Positions 36,202 through 50,329 of a stretch of 64,000 bases of DNA are shown one piece after another. The notes below the pieces were generated by a model. It was not told where the DNA came from and did not search any database. It saw nothing but the letters and a program-made list of their open reading frames with translations. This DNA is from Sphingomonas mucosissima (GTDB lineage: Bacteria > Pseudomonadota > Alphaproteobacteria > Sphingomonadales > Sphingomonadaceae): contig NZ_NBBJ01000001.1 in the NCBI RefSeq assembly GCF_002197665.1, positions 186,001-250,000 of the forward strand, read 5' to 3'. Numbering within the stretch: the first letter of the stretch is position 1; each line of letters opens with the position of its first letter. Position numbers and translations under genes: made by a program.

Positions 36202-37056
36202 ATGCGCTTGTATCTTGCAAGCTCGTTTATTTTTCCGCGCAGCCTCCAGTTGCGGCTGTTTGCGGTCTGTTTTATCGGCACGCACCTGCCGCTCGTTGCG
36301 TTTCTCGGCTGGGCGGCGGCGACCGGCCGGCTGGATGTGCTCGGCACGATCCTCGTGGTGGGGGCAACCCTCGTCGGTACGATCATCGCGGTGGGCGGTA
36401 TCTATGCGCTGCTTGCGCCGATCGACGTCGCCGCCAAGGCCTTGAACGACGCCGGAGACGGCGAGATCGGGAACGTGCCACACGTCTCCGGCAACGATCT
36501 AGCCGCTCGCCTTCTCTCCGGTGTGAACCGCGCCGCGGGCGCCACCGCCGAGCGGGTGCGCAAGCTCAGCCGGGAAGCGAGCGTCGATCCGCTCACCGGC
36601 GTGCTGAACCGCCGCGGGCTGATGCAGCAGCTGGACATGCTTCCAGAGCAGCAAACGACCGGCGCGCTCGCGCTAGTGGACATGGACCATTTCAAGCTGG
36701 TCAACGATCAGCTGGGGCATGAGACAGGAGATCGGGTGCTGCAGAACTTTGCCAAGGTGCTGGCGGGCACCGTCCGGCACACCGATCTGGTGGCGCGCTG
36801 GGGCGGGGAGGAGTTCCTCGTCTATTTCCGCGGCGCTACCGAAGCGCAGGCCCAGTCGGTGCTGATGCGCATTGCCGAGCGGATCCGGAATGAGCCGCTG
36901 GCGCATCTTGGCGAACGGCCGGTCTCGTTTTCCGCCGGCACGACGGCCGCTTCGCGGCGCACGCTCGACGAGTCGCTGCGCCGCGCCGATGCCGCGCTTT
37001 ACCAGGCCAAGCATCGTGGGCGCGCCCGCATCCTCAGCAATGCGGAGCTCGGCTAA
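36202..37056 (+). CDS. Diguanylate cyclase (GGDEF), membrane-bound
   Basis: 284 aa. Two hydrophobic segments (about residues 17-37 and 47-70) anchor it, a short HAMP-like linker follows, then a GGDEF domain from about 125. The active-site loop is RWGGEEF, a catalytically competent GGEEF. An inhibitory site RHTD lies exactly five residues before it. It makes cyclic di-GMP from two GTP, probably with product feedback. No EAL domain. The PilZ protein at 19853 is a candidate receptor. Confidence 0.94.
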   Translation: MRLYLASSFIFPRSLQLRLFAVCFIGTHLPLVAFLGWAAATGRLDVLGTILVVGATLVGTIIAVGGIYALLAPIDVAAKALNDAGDGEIGNVPHVSGNDLAARLLSGVNRAAGATAERVRKLSREASVDPLTGVLNRRGLMQQLDMLPEQQTTGALALVDMDHFKLVNDQLGHETGDRVLQNFAKVLAGTVRHTDLVARWGGEEFLVYFRGATEAQAQSVLMRIAERIRNEPLAHLGERPVSFSAGTTAASRRTLDESLRRADAALYQAKHRGRARILSNAELG

Positions 37057-37140
37057 ATTCGGATCATGGCAACGCAGCCGGGCTGAAGCGGCTGTTCAAG
37101 GGCAATGCGGCAGCCTCTGAACTGCGCCGTGGCGTACGCC

Positions 37141-37899
37141 TTAGATACCTGCCGCGAACACCTTGTGACCCGCTTCCTCCAGCGCAGTGGTTAGGTCAGC
37201 GATGCAAGCGTCCACAGCAGCCTCGTCGGGCGAGCGGATGACGAAATTCGCGCCCGTGCGCCCTTCGCGGAAGAACGGGTAACTGCCGATCGCAACACCC
37301 GGGTGGGAGCGTTCGGCGTCGCGTAGCAGATCGGCGATCTCGCTTTCAGCAACCCAGCAGCCGATCTGGCGACTGACCACCGGGCGGCCGCCTTGAAGCG
37401 TGCCGGTCAGCGAATCCAGCATGCCGGCGGTGATGTGCGGCACGCCGGCCATAATGAAGACGTTGCCGATGCGGATACCGGGCGCGCCCGACATGCGGTT
37501 CTCGATCAGCTCGGCTCCTTCCGGCACGCGCGCCATACGGAGCCGCGCCTCGCTTGCACCCCCGCGGGTCGCATAATAGCGTTCCAGCACGGCCACGGCT
37601 TGTGGATGATGGACCACGCCCAGGCCGAGCGCCGCCGCTATCGCATCCACGGTGATGTCGTCGTGCGTCGGGCCGATGCCGCCCGTGGTGAAGAGATAGT
37701 CGTTGCGGGCGCGCAGCGTGTTCACCGCCTCCACGATCGCCTCCTCGCGATCCGCCACCACGCGCACTTCGACCAGCCGGATGCCCTGTACATTCAGCCA
37801 CTGTGCGATCTGCGCGACATTCTTGTCCTGCGTTCGGCCGGAGAGAATCTCGTCACCGATCACGACGAGGGCGGCGGTCCAGATGCGTTCGGTTTCCAT
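37141..37899 (-). CDS. CinA-like molybdopterin-binding domain protein
   Basis: 252 aa from ATG 37899; the frame is open further up but antisense to map. MoaB/Mog-fold domain as in the N-terminal half of CinA: VVIGDEILSGRTQDKN, LFTTGGIGPTHDD, and NVFIMAGVPHI. It lacks the C-terminal nicotinamide-nucleotide amidase of full CinA. The role is probably hydrolysis of ADP-ribose or FAD-type pyrophosphates, inferred from COG1058 relatives. Starts divergently 54 bp from map. Confidence 0.88.
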   Translation of the reverse strand: METERIWTAALVVIGDEILSGRTQDKNVAQIAQWLNVQGIRLVEVRVVADREEAIVEAVNTLRARNDYLFTTGGIGPTHDDITVDAIAAALGLGVVHHPQAVAVLERYYATRGGASEARLRMARVPEGAELIENRMSGAPGIRIGNVFIMAGVPHITAGMLDSLTGTLQGGRPVVSRQIGCWVAESEIADLLRDAERSHPGVAIGSYPFFREGRTGANFVIRSPDEAAVDACIADLTTALEEAGHKVFAAGI

Positions 37900-37953
37900 G
37901 CGAGCCCCGGCATAGCCTCGCAAAAGCGCCCGCGTCACGCTATATCCGCGGCC

Positions 37954-38781
37954 ATGACCGAATATGTTACCGTCACCAGCGACGCGCCGCTGGGCCGAAA
38001 CGGTGCCATCAAGCTGTATGGCCCGGAAGCTTTCGTCGGCATGCACGCCGCTGGCAAACTCGCTGCCGAGACGCTCGATATGATCGTGCCGCACATGGTG
38101 CCCGGCGTGACCACGGCCGAGATCGACGCGCTGGTGTATGCTTTCATCAAGAGCCACGGCGGCGTGCCCGCGACGCTTGGTTATCGGGGCTACACGCACA
38201 GCTGCTGCATCTCGATCAATCACGTCGTCTGCCACGGCATCCCCAGCGAGAAGACGCTGAAGTCGGGCGACATCGTCAACGTCGACGTAACGCCGATCCT
38301 CGACGGCTGGCACGGCGACTCCTCGCGCATGTACCTGATCGGCGACGTGCCGCTGAAGGCGCGGCGGCTGGTGGATGTGACCTATGAATGCCTGATGCTA
38401 GGCATCGAGCAGGCGAAGCCCGGGAACACGATGGGCGATGTGGCGCACGTCATCCAGCGGTATGCGGAATCGCATCGCTACGGCGTGGTGCGCGATTTTT
38501 GTGGGCACGGGCTCGGCCGCTTGTTCCACGATGCGCCCGAGGTGGTGCATGTCGGGCGTCCAGGCACCGGGCCGGAGCTTAAGCCCGGCATGATCTTCAC
38601 CATCGAGCCGATGATCAACATCGGTAAGCCGGACGTGAAGCTGCTGGAAGACGGCTGGACGGCCGTGACTCGCGACCGCTCGCTATCCGCCCAGTTCGAG
38701 CATTCGATCGGCATCACCGAGGATGGGTGCGAGATCTTCACCGTATCGCCCGCCGGACTGCACAAGCCACCCTATGCCTGA
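37954..38781 (+). CDS. map: Methionine aminopeptidase, type I
   Basis: 275 aa from ATG 37954. It removes the initiator methionine from nascent proteins. The five metal ligands can be placed: Asp in NVDVTPILDGWHGDSSRM (two), His in GHGLGRLFH, Glu in FTIEPM and Glu in QFEHSI. A His pocket residue is in INHVVCHG. Length and order match type Ia enzymes. Its N-terminus lacks a zinc-finger extension. Confidence 0.95.
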   Translation: MTEYVTVTSDAPLGRNGAIKLYGPEAFVGMHAAGKLAAETLDMIVPHMVPGVTTAEIDALVYAFIKSHGGVPATLGYRGYTHSCCISINHVVCHGIPSEKTLKSGDIVNVDVTPILDGWHGDSSRMYLIGDVPLKARRLVDVTYECLMLGIEQAKPGNTMGDVAHVIQRYAESHRYGVVRDFCGHGLGRLFHDAPEVVHVGRPGTGPELKPGMIFTIEPMINIGKPDVKLLEDGWTAVTRDRSLSAQFEHSIGITEDGCEIFTVSPAGLHKPPYA

Positions 38782-38826
38782 CAAAAAGAGGGAGGGCGGG
38801 GCGCCGCCTCGTCGCCTCCCTACACC

Positions 38827-38844
38827 CCTGTCAATAGTGACAGG
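38827..38844. promoter_or_regulatory. Inverted repeat upstream of the PQQ dehydrogenase gene
   Basis: Perfect 7-bp inverted repeat CCTGTCA/TGACAGG with spacer ATAG, 89 bp before the dehydrogenase ATG. It could be an operator or the tail of the map transcript. A GC-rich hairpin (GGGAGG/CCTCCC) lies just before it at 38790-38820. Confidence 0.35.
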
Positions 38845-38932
38845 CTAATCCGAGCGACTTAGCCCCTTCCTTTTCCCCGGCGGCTGCGCCAGTCTTCCGC
38901 GCCAAAGCTCGGATCGGGCGGGGGAGAGGAAG

Positions 38933-41709
<2,777 letters not shown>

Positions 41710-41719
41710 ACCCTGACCA

Positions 41720-41785
41720 CGTCATCCCGGCAACGCCCGGGATCGCTCCGCAACAAAAGAGACCTCGGCGCATGCCGGGGTGACG
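41720..41785. repeat. Interspersed palindromic repeat, family A (in glnB-glnA gap)
   Basis: CGTCATCCCGGCAACGCCCG at the left and CATGCCGGGGTGACG at the right are complementary ends of a shortened family A unit. It lies between glnB and glnA inside what should be one transcript, so it would form a hairpin in the messenger. Confidence 0.65.
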
Positions 41786-41804
41786 CAGAGGAAAAGAGAG
41801 AACA

Positions 41805-43217
41805 ATGGCTACGACCGCCGCAGACGTCATCAAGCGCATCAAGGACGAAGAGATCGAGTGGATCGACCTTCGCTTCACCGATCCCAAGGGCAAGTGGCAG
41901 CACCTGACCATGGTTGCCAGCGTGATGGGCGAGGATGAGTGGACCGACGGCCTGATGTTCGACGGCTCGTCGATCGAAGGTTGGAAGGCGATCAACGAGT
42001 CCGACATGATCCTGAAGCCGGATCTGGAGGCGGTGTACACCGATCCGTTTTCCGCGACGCCGATGCTGATCGTGTTCTGCGACATTCTCGAGCCGTCGAC
42101 GGGCGAGGGCTATTCGCGCGATCCGCGCACCACGGCAAAGCGCGCCGAGGCCTATGTCGCCTCCACGGGCATCGGCGACACCGTCTATGTTGGCCCGGAA
42201 GCCGAATTCTTCATGTTCGACAACGTGCAGTTCGATACGAACTATGCCGCGTCCTACTTCAAGATCGACGATATCGAGCTGCCGACGAACACCGGCCGTG
42301 AGTACGAAGGTGGCAACCTCGCCCACCGTCCGCGTGCCAAGGGCGGCTACTTCCCCGTCGCGCCGGTCGACAGCGCCGTGGACATCCGCGGCGAGATGGT
42401 CTCGACCATGCTTGAAATGGGCCTGCCCTGCGACAAGCACCACCATGAGGTAGCCGCCGCGCAGCATGAGCTTGGCCTTACCTTCGGCACGCTGACCACC
42501 ACCGCCGATCGCATGCAGATCTACAAGTATGTCGTGCATCAGGTGGCGCATGCCTATGGCAAGACCGCAACCTTCATGCCCAAGCCGATCAAGGAAGATA
42601 ACGGCTCGGGCATGCACACCCACTTCTCGATTTGGGAGAAGGGCAATCCGCTGTTCGCCGGCAACGGCTATGCTGGCCTCAGTGAAACCTGCCTGTACTT
42701 CATTGGCGGCATCATCAAGCATGCCAAGGCGATCAACGCCTTCACCAACCCGACCACCAACAGCTACAAGCGGCTGGTGCCGGGTTACGAAGCGCCGGTG
42801 CTCCTCGCCTATTCTAGCCGCAATCGTTCGGCCTCCTGCCGCATTCCTTATGGCACGGGCGCAAAGTCGAAGCGCGTCGAAGTGCGCTTCCCCGACGCGA
42901 TGGCGAACCCATACCTCGCTTATGCCGCGCTGCTGATGGCTGGCCTCGATGGCATCCAGAACAAGATCCATCCGGGCGACGCGATGGACAAGAACCTGTA
43001 CGATCTGCCACCGGCCGAGCTCGCCGAAGTGCCGACCGTCGCCGCTTCGCTGCGCGAGGCACTCAATTGCCTGCTGGCCGATCACGACTTCCTGCTGAAG
43101 GGCGACGTGTTCACCAAGGATCAGATCGAGGCCTATGTCGAACTGAAGTGGAGCGAAGTGACGCGTTGGGAATTGACGCCGAGCCCGGTTGAATTCGACA
43201 TGTACTACAGCGCCTGA
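41805..43217 (+). CDS. glnA: Glutamine synthetase, type I
   Basis: 470 aa. It makes glutamine from glutamate, ammonia and ATP. The catalytic DGSSIEGW, metal-binding and ATP-binding [14 protein letters not shown], and NRSASCRIP segments are present. Tyr399 in NLYDLPP is the adenylylation site, showing the GSI-beta regulated form controlled by P-II. AGAGGAAAAGAGAG precedes the ATG. Follows glnB. Confidence 0.97.
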   Translation: MATTAADVIKRIKDEEIEWIDLRFTDPKGKWQHLTMVASVMGEDEWTDGLMFDGSSIEGWKAINESDMILKPDLEAVYTDPFSATPMLIVFCDILEPSTGEGYSRDPRTTAKRAEAYVASTGIGDTVYVGPEAEFFMFDNVQFDTNYAASYFKIDDIELPTNTGREYEGGNLAHRPRAKGGYFPVAPVDSAVDIRGEMVSTMLEMGLPCDKHHHEVAAAQHELGLTFGTLTTTADRMQIYKYVVHQVAHAYGKTATFMPKPIKEDNGSGMHTHFSIWEKGNPLFAGNGYAGLSETCLYFIGGIIKHAKAINAFTNPTTNSYKRLVPGYEAPVLLAYSSRNRSASCRIPYGTGAKSKRVEVRFPDAMANPYLAYAALLMAGLDGIQNKIHPGDAMDKNLYDLPPAELAEVPTVAASLREALNCLLADHDFLLKGDVFTKDQIEAYVELKWSEVTRWELTPSPVEFDMYYSA

Positions 43218-43366
43218 GCGTGCCGTGCCGGCACGCGGTGTGGCGGCCAACGGCCCGCCGCACAGGCGCTGTCGGGCGGCCTCGCTTAAGCGAGGACCGA
43301 CGACGCGGCTTTGCCGCGGCGGGCCTTCAAGGGGGCGTCCGATACAAATCGGGCGCTCCTTTCCGT
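43218..43366 (+). other. Row of hairpins after glnA
   Basis: Four hairpins in succession start at the base after the stop codon. GCGTGCCG/CGGCACGC with a 3-nt loop (43218-43236); palindrome CCTCGCTTAAGCGAGG (43280-43295); CGCGGC-TTT-GCCGCG (43304-43318); and a GGGCGTCCGAT/ATCGGGCGCTC stem with G-T pairs and loop ACAA (about 43335-43360), followed by CCTTTCC. The last could terminate; the others may protect the 3' end. Confidence 0.6.
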
Positions 43367-43429
43367 TCAGCAACGCTGCATTGCCGGCAACGCCCTCGAC
43401 CCGTCACGCACGACGGCTAAAGTGCCGCC

Positions 43430-44008
43430 ATGTTCAACGACACCAGCACCCCGCTCTCGCTTCTCGCCACCCGCCGCTCGGGCAAGCCGCGCGACCTCGC
43501 CGCTCCCGGCCCCTCCGCTGCCCAGCTCACCGAGATGTGCGCCATCGCTTGTCGCACCCCCGATCATGGCAAGCTTGCCCCCTGGCGCTTCGTGATCGTC
43601 GAACCCGAGCAGCGCGCCGCTTTTGCCACTTTGTTGCTGGATGCCTATCGCGCTGATCGGCCGGAGGCGAAGCGGCTGGAGTTGGAGTCAATCGAGCAAT
43701 TCGCCCATCAGGCGCCAGCCCTCGTTGTGGCGCTGTCCTCACCCCGCACGGACAGTCAGATCCCGTTGTGGGAACAAGAACTGGCGACGGGGGCCGCTTG
43801 TATGAACCTGCTCCACGCAGCCCATGCGATGGGGTTTGCCGGCGGATGGCTCACCACTTGGGCGGCGTTCAACGACCGGGTGCGGGATGCATTTGGCGCG
43901 GCGCCGGAGCGGATCGCAGGCTTCATGTTCATCGGTACGCCCTCACGGCCGCTGGAGGAGCGCCCGCGGCCTGATCTGACGGTAACGGTTCAGACCTGGA
44001 AGCCCTAA
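43430..44008 (+). CDS. Nitroreductase-family protein (YdjA-like)
   Basis: 192 aa, short for the family. N-terminal RRSGKPRDL (FMN phosphate contacts), CRTPDHGKLAPWRFVIVE, and a later MNLLHAAHAMGFAGGWLT and IGTPSRPLEERPRPDL match the compact YdjA type of FMN-dependent NAD(P)H nitroreductase. It acts as a homodimer in the cytosol on nitro or quinone substrates, not specified here. Confidence 0.9.
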   Translation: MFNDTSTPLSLLATRRSGKPRDLAAPGPSAAQLTEMCAIACRTPDHGKLAPWRFVIVEPEQRAAFATLLLDAYRADRPEAKRLELESIEQFAHQAPALVVALSSPRTDSQIPLWEQELATGAACMNLLHAAHAMGFAGGWLTTWAAFNDRVRDAFGAAPERIAGFMFIGTPSRPLEERPRPDLTVTVQTWKP

Positions 44009-44012
44009 CCGT

Positions 44013-44351
44013 TCAGCTGCGGCCGGCGAACATAAAGGCGGCCGCCCCAACCAGACAGGCGAAGGCGCCGGCGTGGCGCCAGCTCAGCTGTTCGCCAAGG
44101 ACGAGCACGGCAAACGCGCCGAACACGAGGAGCGTGATCACCTCCTGCGCCACCTTCAGCTGCCCGCCTGACCAGCCACTCGCAAAGCCGATCCGATTGG
44201 CGGGAACCGCAAAGCAATATTCGACCAGGGCGAGGGCCCAGCTCAGCAGGATCACGGTGGGCAGCGGCTTCGCCATCCCGCCTTTCAGGTGCCAGTACCA
44301 GGCGATCGTCATGAAGATGTTGGAGACAAGGAGCAGCGCGACGGTAGGCAT
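44013..44351 (-). CDS. DUF486 family small membrane protein (DMT-like)
   Basis: 112 aa with four hydrophobic helices; NIFMTIAWYWHLKG, AVPANRIGF and LKVAQEVITLLVFG are characteristic of the DUF486 family, related to small multidrug/DMT transporters. Function unknown. It ends 4 bp from the convergently transcribed nitroreductase gene. Confidence 0.85.
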   Translation of the reverse strand: MPTVALLLVSNIFMTIAWYWHLKGGMAKPLPTVILLSWALALVEYCFAVPANRIGFASGWSGGQLKVAQEVITLLVFGAFAVLVLGEQLSWRHAGAFACLVGAAAFMFAGRS

Positions 44352-44512
44352 GTCGGCGGTGTAAGCGCGGTCTTGCTGCGATTGAAAGCTGAGTCGCTCG
44401 TTTTGCCCTCAGGCTTTCACGGTGCAACATTGTAGGCGTATCGAACGAAGCACTCGGGCAGCTTCGTAGCGGTGGCTTTGCAGCGCCCGAAAGCGCCGGT
44501 AGAGCCGCACTC

Positions 44513-47188
44513 ATGAGCGAGCTGCCGAAAACCTTTGACCCCGCCACGATCGAATCCCGATGGTACAGCTACTGGGAGGAGAACGGCTTGTTCCGTCCCG
44601 ATCGTCCAGGCGCGGAGCCGTGGACGATCGTCAACCCGCCGCCCAACGTCACCGGCTCGCTCCACATCGGCCATGCGCTCGACAACACGCTGCAGGACAT
44701 TCTGACGCGCCACGCGCGGCTGAAGGGCAAGGATGCTTTGTGGGTCGTCGGCACCGATCACGCCGGCATCGCCACGCAGATGGTGGTCGAGCGGCAGATG
44801 GCGCTCAAGCAGCAGAAGCGCGCCGATTTCACCCGCGACGAATTCGTCGCCAAGGTGTGGGAATGGAAGGCGGAGAGCGGCAGCCAGATCACCGGCCAGT
44901 TGCGCCGCCTCGGCTGCTCGATGGACTGGGCCAACGAGCGCTTCACGATGGACGAGGGCTTCTCGAAGGCCGTGCTCAAGGTCTTCGTCGAGCTTCACCG
45001 CCAGGGCCTGCTCTATCGCGACAAGCGGCTGGTGAACTGGGATCCGGGCCTCGGCACCGCGATCAGCGATCTCGAGGTCGAGACGCGCGAGGTGAAGGGC
45101 AGCTTCTGGCAGATCCGCTACCCGCTCGCCGACGGATCGGGCACGATCACCGTCGCCACGACGCGCCCCGAGACGATGCTCGCCGACATGGCGGTTGCCG
45201 TTCATCCGGAGGACGCGCGTTACAAGGACATGATCGGCAAGCAGATCAAGCTGCCGATCACCGGCCGCCTGATCCCCGTCATTGCCGACGAACATGCCGA
45301 TCCGTCGCTCGGCACCGGCGCGGTGAAGATCACGCCGGGGCATGACTTCAACGATTTCGAGGTGGGCAAGCGCGCTGGCATGAAGGCGGGCGAGATGCTC
45401 AACATGCTCGATGCCAAGGCCAACGTCACGCAGACCGCGGACGGCCTGATTCCGGCCGAGTTCCTGGGCCTGTCCACGGCGGACGCGCGCAAGGCCGTTG
45501 TCGCCCGGCTCAAGACCGATGGCGTGCTCGTGCCGCACATCGACAAGGAAGGCGTCGAGCATGATGCCGAGCCGCGCACGATCCAGACGCCGTTCGGCGA
45601 TCGCTCGGGCGCGGTCATCGAACCGTGGCTGACGGACCAATGGTATGTCGACGCCAAGACGCTGGCGCAGCCCGCGATCGAGGCGGTGAAGTCCGGCGCG
45701 ATCCGCCTCGTCCCCAAGACGTGGGAGAAGACCTACTTCAACTGGATGGAGAACATCCAGCCGTGGTGCGTGTCGCGCCAGCTGTGGTGGGGGCACCAGA
45801 TCCCGGCGTGGTTCGATGCGGAGGGCACGGCCTATGTCGCCGAAACCGAGGCTGAGGCACAGGCGCAGGCGGGCGAGGGCGTCGCCCTGACGCGCGATCC
45901 CGACGTGCTCGACACCTGGTTCTCCTCCGCGCTCTGGCCATTCGCTACGATGGGCTGGCCGGAGAACACCGATCCGACGCTCGGCGGCCGCTATCCTAAT
46001 GACGTGCTGATCTCCGGCTTCGACATCCTGTTCTTCTGGGATGCCCGCATGATGATGCAGGGCATCCACTTCATGGGAGCCAACGGCCAAAGGCCGCTCG
46101 CTGAAAGCGTGCCGTTCCGCACGCTTTACCTGCACGGGCTCGTCCGCGCGGCGGACGGCGCGAAGATGTCCAAGTCCAAGGGCAACACCGTCGATCCGCT
46201 CGGTCTGATCGAAAAGTACGGCGCCGACGCGCTGCGCTTCTTCATGGCGGCCATGGAAAGCCAGGGCCGCGACATCAAGATGGATGAGAAGCGGGTCGAG
46301 GGGTATCGCAACTTCGCGACCAAGCTGTGGAACGCCAGCCGTTTCTGCCAGTCGAACGGCATCGGCGGATCGACCACGCTGGAGCCGCCGGTAGCGACTC
46401 ACCCGGTCAACAAGTGGATCATCGGCGAGGCGATCAAGGCGATCCAGTCGGTCGACCTCGCACTCGGCGAATATCGCTTCGATGCCGCGGCGAACGCGAT
46501 CTATCAGTTCGTCTGGAGCCAGTTCTGCGACTGGTATCTCGAGCTCATCAAGGGCTCGATTGATGACGAGACGAAGGTGGTCGCCGGCTGGGTGCTCGAC
46601 CAGATCCTGGTCGTCCTCCACCCGTTCATGCCGTTCATCACCGAGGAACTGTGGCACGCGCTCGCACCCCGCGAGCATGACCTGATCGTCGCGCACTGGC
46701 CGATGGCCGATGCACGTGCGATCGATCCGGCCGCCGCGCAGGAGATCGACTGGCTGATCCGCCTCGTCAGCGAGGTGCGGTCCAGCCGTACCGAGCTGAA
46801 CGTGCCGCCGGGTGCACGACTGCCCTACGCGGTGGCGGATGCGAACGCCGAGACGCAGGCGCGCCTGACGCGCAACGCGCCAACGATCGCCCGCCTTGCA
46901 CGGATCGATCCGGGCGAGGTTTCGGGCGGCACCGCGCAGGTGGTGGTGGACGAAGCCACCTTCCGCCTCGCGCTGGGCGACGTGATCGATCTCGCCGCCG
47001 AGCGCACCCGACTCGCCAGGGCGATTGCGGCGGCGGAGAAGGAGCGCGACGGGCTCGCTGGGCGCCTCAACAACCCGAGCTTCGTCGAGCGTGCGAAGCC
47101 CGAGGCGGTCGATAAGGCGCGAGCCGACCATGCGGATAAGGCGGCTGAGGCGGAGCGGTTGACGGCGGCGCTGTCGCGGCTGGGGTAG
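44513..47188 (+). CDS. valS: Valyl-tRNA synthetase
   Basis: 891 aa. HIGH motif [15 protein letters not shown] (near residue 45) and KMSKS motif AKMSKSKGN (near residue 550), with the inserted editing domain ([17 protein letters not shown]) that hydrolyses mischarged threonine, and a C-terminal coiled coil arm ([26 protein letters not shown]). Cytosolic charging of tRNA-Val. Stop codon TAG. The conserved NTLQD and [14 protein letters not shown] blocks are intact. Confidence 0.97.
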   Translation: MSELPKTFDPATIESRWYSYWEENGLFRPDRPGAEPWTIVNPPPNVTGSLHIGHALDNTLQDILTRHARLKGKDALWVVGTDHAGIATQMVVERQMALKQQKRADFTRDEFVAKVWEWKAESGSQITGQLRRLGCSMDWANERFTMDEGFSKAVLKVFVELHRQGLLYRDKRLVNWDPGLGTAISDLEVETREVKGSFWQIRYPLADGSGTITVATTRPETMLADMAVAVHPEDARYKDMIGKQIKLPITGRLIPVIADEHADPSLGTGAVKITPGHDFNDFEVGKRAGMKAGEMLNMLDAKANVTQTADGLIPAEFLGLSTADARKAVVARLKTDGVLVPHIDKEGVEHDAEPRTIQTPFGDRSGAVIEPWLTDQWYVDAKTLAQPAIEAVKSGAIRLVPKTWEKTYFNWMENIQPWCVSRQLWWGHQIPAWFDAEGTAYVAETEAEAQAQAGEGVALTRDPDVLDTWFSSALWPFATMGWPENTDPTLGGRYPNDVLISGFDILFFWDARMMMQGIHFMGANGQRPLAESVPFRTLYLHGLVRAADGAKMSKSKGNTVDPLGLIEKYGADALRFFMAAMESQGRDIKMDEKRVEGYRNFATKLWNASRFCQSNGIGGSTTLEPPVATHPVNKWIIGEAIKAIQSVDLALGEYRFDAAANAIYQFVWSQFCDWYLELIKGSIDDETKVVAGWVLDQILVVLHPFMPFITEELWHALAPREHDLIVAHWPMADARAIDPAAAQEIDWLIRLVSEVRSSRTELNVPPGARLPYAVADANAETQARLTRNAPTIARLARIDPGEVSGGTAQVVVDEATFRLALGDVIDLAAERTRLARAIAAAEKERDGLAGRLNNPSFVERAKPEAVDKARADHADKAAEAERLTAALSRLG

Positions 47189-47278
47189 GGTTTTCTCCGA
47201 GCCGCGTTGGCCAGAGGCGCCCTTCGCCATCTGACGGGCTAGGGCGAACGGATCGAGGGTTCGGACCGGCGACGGATC

Positions 47279-47372
47279 CGTCATGCCGGGCTTGTCCCGG
47301 CATCCACTAAGCCGCAAACCCCAGACGTTGAGGTTTGCGGAACCCTGACCCCGGCACAGGGCCGGGGTGACG
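47279..47372. repeat. Interspersed palindromic repeat, family A
   Basis: Starts CGTCATGCCGGGCTTGTCCC and ends TGACCCCGGCACAGGG-CCGGGGTGACG; an inner CCGCAAACCC/GGTTTGCGG pair makes a second stem. It sits between the converging valS and biotin carboxylase genes and may double as a terminator. Confidence 0.75.
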
Positions 47373-47427
47373 AAGCGGGTGTGGCGTTGGCGCGACTTCC
47401 GCCGCCTTTGCAGTAGGCCCGCCGACG

Positions 47428-49275
<1,848 letters not shown>

Positions 49276-49287
49276 GCTGCGACACCG

Positions 49288-49345
49288 CGAATGTTGAGGA
49301 AGTTGAGGCTCTGGCGCGCTTTTTTCCAACAGGCCTCAACATTCG
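49288..49345. other. Long inverted repeat in the leader of the biotin carboxylase gene
   Basis: Perfect 12-bp arms CGAATGTTGAGG (49288-49299) and CCTCAACATTCG (49334-49345), 34-base spacer, with a third GTTGAGG at 49302-49308 and a run of six T (49320-49325). It lies 13 bases upstream of the ATG. It may be an operator or a leader hairpin that affects expression. Confidence 0.6.
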
Positions 49346-49405
49346 GGGCGGGGGCAGTGATCATGGGACGGAGAATACCTGCGGGGGTGGGACGTAGGAC
49401 AGCGG

Positions 49406-49882
49406 TCATTGCGCGCAGCCGGTGGTGCGCTGTGTCCAGGTGATGTTGTTGATCCGCCAGCGGCCGCCGTCGCGCACCAGATCGACATGGTTGGTGCCGC
49501 AATGGCTGGGCTTCCCGTCGACGGTGAAGGTGTAACTGCCCCAGACCATCGCGATATTCCCGTCGATCTCGATCGCGGGCATGCCGGTGAAGGTTTCGGC
49601 GAGCTTCGGGCCGGGCTTGCCGAGCTTGGCGGCGAAGGCGGGCCAGTCACTGGTGGTGACGGCGGTGGTGCCGTCCGCCTTTTCCACGACGGCGGTGGCG
49701 CGGCCGTCGGTGCGGACCTCGGCAAGGATCGCGGCGGGATCGTTGGCGGCGAGCGCGTCGAACAGGCGCTGCACGGGGGCGATGACCTGGCCTTCCTCCG
49801 AGGCGGACGGGGGAAGGGCGGTGCCCTTGGGCAGAGGCGCGACCGGCGTGACTTGCAGGGCGAGGAGGAGGGGGAGGATCAT
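49406..49882 (-). CDS. Exported SnoaL/NTF2-like protein
   Basis: 158 aa. Short signal peptide (MILPLLLALQVTPVAP). The rest fits the NTF2-like alpha+beta cone: an N-terminal helix VQRLFDALAANDPAAILAEV, then strands with NIAMVWGSYTFTVDGKPSHCG and NHVDLVRDGGRWRINNITW. The AxxMVWG..Y and final W motifs are typical of SnoaL-like proteins. Two cysteines may bridge. Catalytic role unknown; located between leucine-degradation genes but probably not part of the pathway. Confidence 0.78.
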   Translation of the reverse strand: MILPLLLALQVTPVAPLPKGTALPPSASEEGQVIAPVQRLFDALAANDPAAILAEVRTDGRATAVVEKADGTTAVTTSDWPAFAAKLGKPGPKLAETFTGMPAIEIDGNIAMVWGSYTFTVDGKPSHCGTNHVDLVRDGGRWRINNITWTQRTTGCAQ

Positions 49883-49927
49883 GGGCGGTGTTCCTGAAGC
49901 CGGAGAGCGGGCGTTGCCCCCGAGACG

Positions 49928-49955
49928 CCGTCATGCTGGACTTGTTTCAGCATCC
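49928..49955. repeat. Interspersed repeat, family B (left of the GIY-YIG gene)
   Basis: CGTCATGCTGGACTTGTTTC-AGCATCC. The inverted complement lies at 50302-50329 on the other side of the GIY-YIG gene, and further copies at 50367 and 50493. Confidence 0.8.
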
Positions 49956-49980
49956 ATGGGGTCGCGTGTCGGAGGGGGAG

Positions 49981-50310
49981 GTGGCCAAGCAACCTTGCGT
50001 GTACCTGCTCGCCGGCCAGCGGCTGGGGACGCTGTACATCGGCGTGACGAGCAACCTTGTCGCGCGATTGTGGCAGCATCGCAGCGGTACAACGGCTGGG
50101 TTCACGTCCCGCTACGGTGTGTTCCTGCTCGTGCGATACGAGTTCTTCGCGGATATGCCGAGCGCCATTGCGCGTGAGAAGCAACTCAAGCGCTGGCACC
50201 GGCAGTGGAAGATCAATCTGATCGAGAGCGACAACCCGGACTGGGTGGATCTGGCGCCGGCGCTTGGACTGGAGCCGGTGGTGGCCCGTGTGCGGCGGGA
50301 TGGATGCTGA
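49981..50310 (+). CDS. GIY-YIG nuclease-family protein
   Basis: 109 aa from GTG 49981, chosen because GGAGGGGGAG is directly before it. Single GIY-YIG domain: CVYLLAGQRLGTLYIGVTS holds both tyrosines of the motif, with a variant LYIG, then WQHRSG, FTSRYGVFLLVRYE and a basic KQLKRWHRQWKINLIE helix. Such stand-alone domains (UPF0213/Slx1-type) are short and likely cut DNA. The last nine bases lie inside the right-hand family B repeat, so the gene ends within it. The nuclease may be linked to the spread of these repeats. Confidence 0.8.
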   Translation: MAKQPCVYLLAGQRLGTLYIGVTSNLVARLWQHRSGTTAGFTSRYGVFLLVRYEFFADMPSAIAREKQLKRWHRQWKINLIESDNPDWVDLAPALGLEPVVARVRRDGC

Positions 50311-50329
50311 AACGAGTTCAGCATGACGG
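50302..50329. repeat. Interspersed repeat, family B (right of the GIY-YIG gene)
   Basis: GGATGCTGAAACGAGTTCAG-CATGACG, the reverse complement (four changes) of the copy at 49928-49955. It overlaps the stop codon of the GIY-YIG gene. Confidence 0.8.
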
